Notes under the pieces: model-generated
The model's input: only the letters and a program-made list of their open reading frames with translations
What the model was told of the DNA's origin: nothing
The model's database searches: none
Position numbers and translations under genes: made by a program
Shown here: positions 7,421 to 13,346 of the stretch, in pieces
How positions within the stretch are numbered: position 1 is the stretch's first letter
Layout of the letters: each line of letters opens with the position of its first letter
From: Gallionellaceae bacterium
GTDB lineage: Bacteria > Pseudomonadota > Gammaproteobacteria > Burkholderiales > Gallionellaceae
Direction: 5' to 3'
Assembly: GCA_021731185.1 (NCBI GenBank)
Contig: JAKFXW010000175.1
Coordinates: forward strand, 1-18,349
DNA: 18,349 nt

Positions 7421-7692
7421 TTTTTCAGATTGATACACTGGGCGGATTCAAAAACCAACCGCAACAATTAATGTTTAGTAGCCGTTTTAGCGAGTTCCAT
7501 ATTAAGCAGGAGCTCGTTTCCCATTCCGCGTCATCAGCATGATCGTCGCCCGTTCTTCAGCACCCAATTGCTTGTACAGCTTCTCTGTTTTTTCCATTCC
7601 AATACCCTAACTGTTCATTGACAGCTTTTCATAAAACGCGGAAACTGTATTCCAGTGCCGATTTGAAATCAGCTTGCGGGGCACGAACAGAA
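7421..7692. other. Gene-free stretch after cysS
   Basis: No intact gene is visible. It contains a 31-codon transposase-like relic on the minus strand (7502-7597). No hairpin with a T-run follows the cysS stop, so the cysS terminator is not identified. The flanks of the relic (7437-7470 and 7625-7690) may be remnants of the same mobile element, but I could not pair convincing terminal repeats. Confidence 0.4.
7502..7597 (-). pseudogene. Relic of a transposase N-terminus (IS30-like)
   Basis: A 31-residue frame starts at ATG 7597 and stops at TAA 7502-7504. It reads MEKTEKLYKQLGAEERATIM, then LMTRNGKRAPA. YKQLGAEERATIMLM resembles the beginning of the helix-turn-helix of IS30-family transposases (Y-x-x-L-x-x-x-E-R-x-x-I). 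The resemblance ends after about 22 residues, as if the rest had been deleted. This is a low-confidence family guess; a genuine small protein is possible but less likely. Confidence 0.35.
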
Positions 7693-7823
7693 TATTGAAA
7701 AACGTAGTGAGAGGCGATCAGGCAAGGCGTAAAGCGGGAAAAAAGCGGAGTTTACGATTAGTAAATGAGTATTTTAATACGCCTTACAACACAGCATCAT
7801 CGTCTCGTAACAGCTTTTCAATA
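7693..7823. repeat. 131-bp nested-palindrome element
   Basis: The outer ends TATTGAAAA (7693-7701) and TTTTCAATA (7815-7823) are exact inverted repeats. Imperfect pairing continues inward (GTGAGAGGCGAT against the complement of ATCGTCTCGTAAC). An inner exact pair AAGGCGTA (7724-7731) and TACGCCTT (7778-7785) follows, and near the centre TTTAC-GATTA-GTAAA (7751-7765) forms a small hairpin. The whole could fold as one branched structure on either strand. It resembles a non-autonomous, MITE-like or REP-type element, or a structured RNA. No coding potential is seen. Confidence 0.6.
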
Positions 7824-7855
7824 CTTTGTTAAAACATTCACGCTAAAGCGAGTCT

Positions 7856-7890
7856 ACCCGTCCCGCGACAGCTGAACGGGTTTTTATTTT
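7856..7890 (+). terminator. Terminator-like hairpin before metX
   Basis: ACCCGT (7856-7861) and ACGGGT (7876-7881) pair across a 14-nt loop and are followed by a T-rich tract (TTTTTATTTT). It ends about 15 nt before the metX start, inside the probable leader. It could terminate upstream transcription, or act as an attenuator for metX-metW and the genes beyond. The 6-bp stem with a long loop is modest, so confidence is limited. Confidence 0.4.
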
Positions 7891-7905
7891 TTGGAGTAAA
7901 GCATA

Positions 7906-9060
7906 TTGAGTGCATCAAATAGCATCGGCATTGTCAGCGAGCAGCGCATGAACTTTGATACCCCACTGCAATTTCAGAGTGGCGCGGTGCTGCCGCGCTA
8001 TGAATTGGTGTATGAAACTTACGGTACGTTGAATGCAGATAAATCTAACGCCATCCTTGTTTGTCATGCGCTGTCTGGACATCATCATGTAGCGGGATAT
8101 TATGCTGAGGATGAAAAGAATCCTAAAGAAAAAAACATCGGCTGGTGGGATAACATGGTGGGGCCGGGCAAGCCGATTGATACCAATAAATTTTTTGTGC
8201 TTGGACTGAATAATCTTGGCGGCTGCAATGGTTCTACGGGCCCTTCCAGCATTAACCCTGCAACAGGTCAGCCCTTTGGCGCAAGCTTCCCGTTGGTTAC
8301 GGTGGAAGATTGGGTTGAGTCGCAAGCGCGTCTTGCAGATCGTTTAGGGATAAAACAATTTGCTGCGGTGCTGGGCGGCAGCCTCGGTGGAATGCAGGCG
8401 ATGCAATGGTCGCTGTCATTTCCTGAGCGCGTGCGCCATGTGTTGGCAATTGCAACCGCACCGCGCTTAACCACAGAAAATATCGCATTCAACGATGTGG
8501 CGCGCAATGCCATTTTGACCGACCCCGATTTTCATGGGGGCAATTTTTACCAGCATGGTGTCGTACCCACTCGCGGCCTTAGATTGGCAAGGATGCTAGG
8601 GCATATCACTTATTTATCAGACGATGCTATGGCTGGTAAATTTGGACGCGGCTTGCGTGCCGGAAAATATAGTTATAACTATGACATCGAGTTTGAAATT
8701 GAATCCTACCTGCGCTATCAGGGCGATAAATTCGCTGCATACTTCGATGCCAACACTTATTTGCTCATGACCAAAGCACTCGATTATTTTGATCCAGCCA
8801 GCAATTTTGGCGGCGATTTAAATCAGGCATTCGCTGCTGCGCGCGCAAATTTTTTAGTGGTGTCGTTCAGCACAGATTGGCGTTTTGCTCCAGAACTGTC
8901 GCGCACGATTGTAAAATCACTGCTACATAATCGGCGCAATGTCAGCTATGCCGAAATCTCATCCACGCACGGCCATGACTCATTTCTCATGCAGCACGAG
9001 CATTACCATAAGGTGATGCGTGCCTACCTCAACAACATTGCGAGCGAGTTTTCCGCATGA
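7906..9060 (+). CDS. metX: Homoserine O-acyltransferase (MetX family)
   Basis: 384 residues. It transfers an acyl group (acetyl or succinyl; the sequence alone does not let me decide) from CoA to homoserine, committing it to methionine synthesis. It is an alpha/beta-hydrolase: nucleophile S159 in GGSLGGMQ, with D324 (STDWRF) and H357 (HGHDSF) completing the triad. VCHALSGHHHVAGYY, GWWDNMVGPGKPIDT and NNLGGCNGSTGP are strongly MetX-like. I take the rare start TTG 7906, because GGAG at 7893-7896 is well spaced and the N-terminus SIGIVSEQ fits relatives. ATG 7948 would cut conserved residues. It overlaps metW by 4 nt (ATGA), the usual metX-metW pair. Confidence 0.95.
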   Translation: MSASNSIGIVSEQRMNFDTPLQFQSGAVLPRYELVYETYGTLNADKSNAILVCHALSGHHHVAGYYAEDEKNPKEKNIGWWDNMVGPGKPIDTNKFFVLGLNNLGGCNGSTGPSSINPATGQPFGASFPLVTVEDWVESQARLADRLGIKQFAAVLGGSLGGMQAMQWSLSFPERVRHVLAIATAPRLTTENIAFNDVARNAILTDPDFHGGNFYQHGVVPTRGLRLARMLGHITYLSDDAMAGKFGRGLRAGKYSYNYDIEFEIESYLRYQGDKFAAYFDANTYLLMTKALDYFDPASNFGGDLNQAFAAARANFLVVSFSTDWRFAPELSRTIVKSLLHNRRNVSYAEISSTHGHDSFLMQHEHYHKVMRAYLNNIASEFSA

Positions 9061-9713
9061 GTATACAAAATCATTTTGGCAATCCCATAAGGGGACAATG
9101 TCAATCGAAGGATCATTCCGTATTGGCCGCTGCTCGCCCAGATTTTGCCGCCATTGCCGCATGGATTCCACAAGGCGCGCTGGTGCTGGATTTGGGCTGT
9201 GGTGATGGCAGTCTGCTGCGTTACCTAAAAGATACGCGCAATATTCACGGCTATGGCGTAGAAATCAATGATGTAAATCTTGAGACCTGCATATTGAATG
9301 GTGTAAATGTTATACAGGGCGACTTGGATTCTGGCTTATCTGGCTTTGAAAATAACGCCTTTGATTACGTCATCCTGTCGCAAACGCTACAGGCCACACG
9401 CCATACGGAAAGGCTCATGCAAGAGATGCTGCGCATTGGCAGAGAAGGCGTGGTCAGCTTCCCCAATTTTGGCTACTGGAAAAATAGAATGCAGGTCGTA
9501 CGTGGCATTATGCCCGTGTCTAAAGAGTTGCCCTACCAATGGTATGACACGCCCAACGTCCATTTATGCACCTTGCATGATTTTGAATCTCTGTGCAGTA
9601 AGCATCAAATCAACATACTCGACCATCGCGTAATGACTGGCGATAAAGCAATCAGCTTTCTGCCGAACCTGCTGGGCAGCACAGCGGTATATCGTTTTCA
9701 GCGCGGCCTTTGA
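9057..9713 (+). CDS. metW: Methionine biosynthesis protein MetW (methyltransferase fold)
   Basis: 218 residues with a SAM-dependent methyltransferase fold: VLDLGCGDGSLL is motif I, followed by GYGVEINDVN and the acidic post-I region, then FDYVILSQTLQATRHTERLM. MetW acts with MetX in methionine synthesis in proteobacteria; its exact role is not settled. ATG 9057 overlaps the metX stop, so translation is coupled. The N-terminus before RPDFAAIAAWIP is about 15 residues longer than I would expect, and part of it (NPIRGQCQ) is encoded by interspersed repeat copy C. No better in-frame start is visible downstream. hsdR begins only 19 nt after its stop. Confidence 0.93.
   Translation: MSIQNHFGNPIRGQCQSKDHSVLAAARPDFAAIAAWIPQGALVLDLGCGDGSLLRYLKDTRNIHGYGVEINDVNLETCILNGVNVIQGDLDSGLSGFENNAFDYVILSQTLQATRHTERLMQEMLRIGREGVVSFPNFGYWKNRMQVVRGIMPVSKELPYQWYDTPNVHLCTLHDFESLCSKHQINILDHRVMTGDKAISFLPNLLGSTAVYRFQRGL
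9083..9103 (+). repeat. Short interspersed repeat, copy C
   Basis: TCCCATAAGGGGACAATG followed by TCA, differing from copy A by one base over 21. It lies inside the first 16 codons of metW in frame and encodes part of an N-terminal extension. Confidence 0.65.
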
Positions 9714-9732
9714 ATAAGTGAGTTCGGGCACA

Positions 9733-12516
9733 ATGACTGAAAACCAAAACCCCGAACAGAAAACCCGCGACCAAATCGATATGCTGCTCAGGCAAGCGGG
9801 CTGGATCGTTCAGTCCGCCAAGAAGATTGACTTGAATGCCGGGCTAGGAATAGCTGTTCGTGAATATCAAACCGATGTTGGGCCGGCGGACTATGTGTTG
9901 TTTGTCGATAAAAAAGCGGTGGGTGTGATTGAAGCCAAGCGTGAAGAGCAGGGTCATAACATTACTGCCGTGGAGGAACAGACCGAAGGCTATGCAGCGG
10001 CAAAGCTGAAGTGGGTCAATACCAAGGAGCCTTTGCCCTTCCTGTACGAAAGCACCGGCATCATCACCCGCTTCACCGATGCGCGCGACCCCAAGCCGCG
10101 TTCGCGCGAGGTATTCTGCTTTCACCGTCCCGAAACGCTCAAGGAATGGTTGGCGCAAGGCGCCAGTCTGCGCGAACGCCTGCACCACATCCCGCCGCTA
10201 AACCCGAATCACCTTCCTGCCAAGGAGCTGCGTCTGCGCGATTGCCAGGAGATCGCCATCACCAATCTGGAAGCCTCGTTCAAGGCTGACCGCCCGCGCG
10301 CGCTGATACAAATGGCAACCGGCGCGGGAAAAACCTACACTGCGATCACCTCTATTTATCGCTTGCTAAAGTTCGCTAACGCTAAGCGCATCCTGTTTTT
10401 GGTGGACACAAAAAATCTTGGTGAACAAGCAGAGCAGGAACTACTTTCTTTCATTCCAAGCGACAGCAACCAAAAATTCACTGAGCTTTACACTACCCAA
10501 CGCCTTAAATATTCGTTCATCTCCACGGACAGTGTTGTCTGCATCAGCACCATCCAGCGACTGTATTCCATTCTGAAAGACAAGGAATTAGACGAAGCCG
10601 CCGAAGAGATCAACCCCGCCGAACTAGCGTTGCCCAAAACGCCGATGCCGGTGGTGTACAACGAAAAAGTGCCGCCGGAATTTTTTGATTTCATCTTTAT
10701 TGACGAATGCCACCGCTCCATCTACAACCTGTGGCAACAGGTGATCGATTATTTCGATGCCAGCCTGATCGGCCTCACTGCCACGCCGGACAACCGCACC
10801 TATGGATTTTTCAAAAAGAACGTGGTGAGCGATTACAGTCACGAAAAAGCCGTGGCCGATGGCGTAAATGTGGGCAATGAGATTTATGTAATCGAAACCG
10901 AAATCACCAAGCAAGGCGCGCAAATCAATGCGCATCAGCAAGTCGAACGGCGCGAGAAACTCACCCGCAAGAAACGCTGGGAATTGCAAGACGAAGACGA
11001 GGCCTATTCCGCCACGCAACTGGATCGCAACATCGTCAACCCTGATCAAATCCGCACCGTCATCCGCACCTTCCGCGACAAGCTGCCGGAGATTTTCCCC
11101 AGACGCACCGAGGTTCCGAAAACGCTCATCTTCGCCAAGACCGACAGCCATGCCGACGACATCATCCAGGCCGTGCGCGAGGAATTCGGTGAGGGCAACA
11201 CCTTCTGCAAAAAACTCACCTACAAGATCGACGAAGACCCCAAATCGGTACTGGCGAATTTTCGCAATGCCTACTACCCGCGCATCGCCGTCACCGTGGA
11301 CATGATCGCCACCGGCACTGATGTGAAGCCGCTGGAATGTCTGCTGTTCATGCGCGATGTTAAAAGCCGCAACTACTTCGAGCAGATGAAAGGCCGCGGC
11401 ACGCGCACGCTGGACATGGACGACCTGAAAAAAGTCACCCCTTCCGCCGTCAGCGCCAAAACCCACTATGTCATCGTCGATGCCATCGGCGTCACCAAAT
11501 CGCTCAAGACCGCCAGCCAGCCGCTTATCACCAAGCCCACTGTGCCGCTGAAAGACTTGGCGATGTCGGTGATGATGGGTGCAAGCGATGAAGACACGGT
11601 GAGCTCACTCGCCGGGCGGCTGGCGCGGCTCAACAAGCAAATCGATGTAGACGACCAGCGGCGCATCCGCGAAGCCAGCGGCGGCATGGAACTCACCCAG
11701 CTTGTCGGCAAACTGTTCGCCGCCATCGATGCCGACAACATCGAAGCCAAGGCGCTGGGGCTAGCCGGTCAACCCCCCGGCACCGACCCCGGCGACGCCA
11801 AGCGCGAATTGGCGCAACAGCAATTGGTCAGTGCCGCCGCCAGCGTGCTGAATGGCGAACTGGTTGAGCTCATCGACGCCATCCGCCGCGACAAGGAACA
11901 AACCATCGACCATGACAACATCGACAGCGTCTTACGCGCCGAATGGGACAAAGACGCCGCCAACAACGCGCAAGCCCTCACCGATGAATTCGCCGATTAC
12001 CTGAGAAGCAATCAGGACAACATCGCAGCGCTGACCATCTTCTTCAGCCAGCCTTATAGAAGGCGCGAACTCAGCTTCGATCTGATTCGCCAAGTGCTGG
12101 ATAAACTCAAAACAGACAAACCCAAGCTCGCCCCGTTGCGCGTATGGCAAGCCTACCGCCAGTTGGATGATTACAAAGGCGCGCAGCCCATCAGCGAACT
12201 CACTGCACTGGTCGCGCTGATCCGCCGCGTGTGCGGCATGGATGCCAAACTCTCCACTTTCGACGACACCGTGCGCCGCAACTTCAGGAACTGGATCATG
12301 AAACACCACTCCGGCGGCGGTAATAAGTTCAACGAAGAACAAATGGACTGGCTGCGCATGATCCGCGACCACGTCGCCAACTCGTTCCACATCGAGCGCG
12401 ACGATCTGGAAATGTCGCCGTTCGACGGGCAAGGCGGGCTGGGCAAGATGTACCAGTTGTTCGGCGCGAAGATGGATACGCTGCTGGACGAACTAAATGA
12501 GGTGCTTGCTGCCTGA
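9733..12516 (+). CDS. hsdR: Type I restriction enzyme R subunit (EcoEI-like)
   Basis: 927 residues from ATG 9733; an in-frame GTG at 9718 would add five. HsdR is the ATP-dependent translocase and endonuclease of a type I restriction complex, working with HsdS and HsdM. The N-terminal nuclease shows D53 (GPADYVLF) and E67-A-K69, a PD-(D/E)xK site. The SF2 helicase follows with Walker A GAGKT at 197-201, DECH at 324-327, GLTATPD at 347-353 and motif VI GRGTR at 554-558. The C-terminal third (about 600-927) resembles the EcoEI R C-terminal domain that docks to the methylase. All motifs are intact. It follows metW by 19 nt with no visible promoter. The last 52 codons are duplicated downstream of vapC. 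Its GC content is visibly higher than that of metX-metW, suggesting transfer. Confidence 0.96.
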   Translation: MTENQNPEQKTRDQIDMLLRQAGWIVQSAKKIDLNAGLGIAVREYQTDVGPADYVLFVDKKAVGVIEAKREEQGHNITAVEEQTEGYAAAKLKWVNTKEPLPFLYESTGIITRFTDARDPKPRSREVFCFHRPETLKEWLAQGASLRERLHHIPPLNPNHLPAKELRLRDCQEIAITNLEASFKADRPRALIQMATGAGKTYTAITSIYRLLKFANAKRILFLVDTKNLGEQAEQELLSFIPSDSNQKFTELYTTQRLKYSFISTDSVVCISTIQRLYSILKDKELDEAAEEINPAELALPKTPMPVVYNEKVPPEFFDFIFIDECHRSIYNLWQQVIDYFDASLIGLTATPDNRTYGFFKKNVVSDYSHEKAVADGVNVGNEIYVIETEITKQGAQINAHQQVERREKLTRKKRWELQDEDEAYSATQLDRNIVNPDQIRTVIRTFRDKLPEIFPRRTEVPKTLIFAKTDSHADDIIQAVREEFGEGNTFCKKLTYKIDEDPKSVLANFRNAYYPRIAVTVDMIATGTDVKPLECLLFMRDVKSRNYFEQMKGRGTRTLDMDDLKKVTPSAVSAKTHYVIVDAIGVTKSLKTASQPLITKPTVPLKDLAMSVMMGASDEDTVSSLAGRLARLNKQIDVDDQRRIREASGGMELTQLVGKLFAAIDADNIEAKALGLAGQPPGTDPGDAKRELAQQQLVSAAASVLNGELVELIDAIRRDKEQTIDHDNIDSVLRAEWDKDAANNAQALTDEFADYLRSNQDNIAALTIFFSQPYRRRELSFDLIRQVLDKLKTDKPKLAPLRVWQAYRQLDDYKGAQPISELTALVALIRRVCGMDAKLSTFDDTVRRNFRNWIMKHHSGGGNKFNEEQMDWLRMIRDHVANSFHIERDDLEMSPFDGQGGLGKMYQLFGAKMDTLLDELNEVLAA
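12359..12516 (+). repeat. Direct repeat copy 1: 3' end of hsdR (intact gene)
   Basis: These 158 bases recur at 13189-13346 with about 15 mismatches by my hand count (about 90% identity). Nearly all differences are silent: the two 52-residue translations differ only at the penultimate residue (Ala here, Val in copy 2). The copies flank the vapB-vapC module exactly. Confidence 0.93.
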
Positions 12517-12519
12517 TTT

Positions 12520-12553
12520 TGCTATAATCCACATATAGCACATATACGAGGAG
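12520..12553 (+). promoter_or_regulatory. vapBC promoter, operator dyad and ribosome binding site
   Basis: TGCTATAAT (12520-12528) is a perfect extended -10 element (TGn plus TATAAT) placed just after the hsdR stop. GCTATA (12521-12526) and TATAGC (12534-12539) form an exact dyad with a 7-bp spacer overlapping the -10. ACATATA occurs twice in direct orientation (12531-12537 and 12540-12546, 9-bp period). This layout fits autorepression by a ribbon-helix-helix antitoxin. GAGGAG (12548-12553) is a strong ribosome binding site six bases before the vapB ATG. Confidence 0.65.
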
Positions 12554-12559
12554 AATATC

Positions 12560-12790
12560 ATGGCTCAACTACATTGTTATGTCCCCGAAGAGCTTGCCCA
12601 GCAAGCCCAGCGTAAAGCGTCGCAGTCCGGCTTAAGCCTGTCACGTTATCTGGCAGAGCTGGTCAAACGCGATGCGGGTATCAGTGCAGGCTGGCCGGAA
12701 GGGTATTTCGACATTTTCGGCAAATGGGAAGGCGCACCATTAGAGCGTCCACCCCAAGGCGAGGCAGACCAGCGGTTAACCCTCGAATGA
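12560..12790 (+). CDS. vapB: Ribbon-helix-helix antitoxin of a VapBC-type pair
   Basis: 76 residues. The N-terminal LHCYVPEELAQQAQRKASQ with GLSLSRYLAELV reads as a beta-strand followed by two helices, the ribbon-helix-helix DNA-binding fold. The tail (GYFDIFGKWEGAPLERPPQ) would be the toxin-binding segment. It should bind and inhibit the VapC nuclease and repress its own promoter. It overlaps vapC by 3 nt (ATGA), typical for coupled antitoxin-toxin genes. It has its own promoter and strong ribosome binding site. The symbol names the pair type; the exact antitoxin subfamily was not determined. Confidence 0.85.
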   Translation: MAQLHCYVPEELAQQAQRKASQSGLSLSRYLAELVKRDAGISAGWPEGYFDIFGKWEGAPLERPPQGEADQRLTLE

Positions 12791-13191
12791 TTTATTTGCT
12801 CGACACCAATGTCTGCATCCACCTGCTCAACGAAAAACACCCGCTCATTCTGCAACGCTTTCGCAAACATATTCCCGCCGACATTACCTTGTGCAGCGTG
12901 GTCAAAGCTGAATTGCTTTACGGAGCACGAAGAAGTCAGCGATCGGAAGCGAACTTGCGATTGCTGAAAGTTTTTTTCGCGCCACTACAAAGCCTGCCGT
13001 TCGATGACAACTGTGCCGAACACTACGGTCAGATTCACGCCGACTTACTCAACCAAGGTAAACCCATCGGCTCCAACGATACCCTGATTGCCGCCATTGC
13101 CCGTGCCCACGATGCCACTCTGATTACCCACAACACCGCAGAATTTGGGCGCGTGGCAGGGTTGCGCTTGGAAGATTGGGAGGCAGCGTGA
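12787..13191 (+). CDS. vapC: VapC-type PIN-domain ribonuclease toxin
   Basis: 134 residues, the usual VapC length. PIN-domain RNases of this family cut specific RNAs (initiator tRNA or rRNA in studied cases) and stop growth when the antitoxin is lost. Conserved acidic residues are D6 in LLDTNVCIHLL, E42 in VVKAELLYG and D98 in GSNDTLIAA, followed by LITHNTAEF with N116 and E119. The C-terminal GLRLEDW is also typical. All catalytic positions are present, so it is probably active. ATG 12787 overlaps the antitoxin stop. The TGA stop (13189-13191) overlaps a GTG that opens the duplicated hsdR tail, so the module sits seamlessly within the hsd operon. Confidence 0.93.
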   Translation: MIYLLDTNVCIHLLNEKHPLILQRFRKHIPADITLCSVVKAELLYGARRSQRSEANLRLLKVFFAPLQSLPFDDNCAEHYGQIHADLLNQGKPIGSNDTLIAAIARAHDATLITHNTAEFGRVAGLRLEDWEAA

Positions 13192-13346
13192 TCCGCGACC
13201 ATGTCGCCAACTCCTTTCACATCGAGCGCGACGATCTGGAAATGTCGCCGTTCGACGGGCAAGGCGGGCTGGGCAAGATGTATCAACTGTTTGGTGCGAA
13301 GATGGATACGCTGCTGGATGAACTAAATGAGGTATTGGTAGCGTGA
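13188..13346 (+). pseudogene. Duplicated C-terminal fragment of hsdR
   Basis: An in-frame stretch of 52 codons repeats the last residues of HsdR (IRDHVANSFHIERDDLEMSP and onward to NEVLVA). It starts at a possible GTG overlapping the vapC stop, with GGGAGG four bases upstream, and ends at TGA 13344-13346, overlapping the hsdS GTG. It lacks the rest of HsdR and is probably not functional as an enzyme. It still provides the GAGG (13329-13332) and the stop-start overlap that hsdS needs for coupled translation. A small peptide could be made. Confidence 0.85.
13189..13346 (+). repeat. Direct repeat copy 2: 3' end of hsdR before hsdS
   Basis: Second copy of the 158-bp repeat, abutting vapC upstream and hsdS downstream. 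Because it joins hsdS by a GTGA overlap, this copy probably represents the ancestral hsdR-hsdS junction, and copy 1 the end brought in with, or rebuilt by, the toxin-antitoxin module. Confidence 0.93.

Noticed and set aside
7831..7885. CGCTAAAG in the metX leader as a SAM-II riboswitch
   Set aside because: SAM-II aptamers also need a 5' stem and a pseudoknot partner upstream. I could not find these parts, so the match is a short coincidence.
10624..11466. A 280-codon open frame on the minus strand inside hsdR
   Set aside because: It is antisense to the conserved helicase region of hsdR, in GC-rich DNA where the opposite strand stays open by codon bias. The translation resembles no family and is low in complexity.
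12361..13346. The hsdR-end repeats as long terminal repeats or att sites of an integrated element
   Set aside because: No integrase lies between them, and their match is protein-coding with silent differences, which points to homologous recombination rather than site-specific integration.
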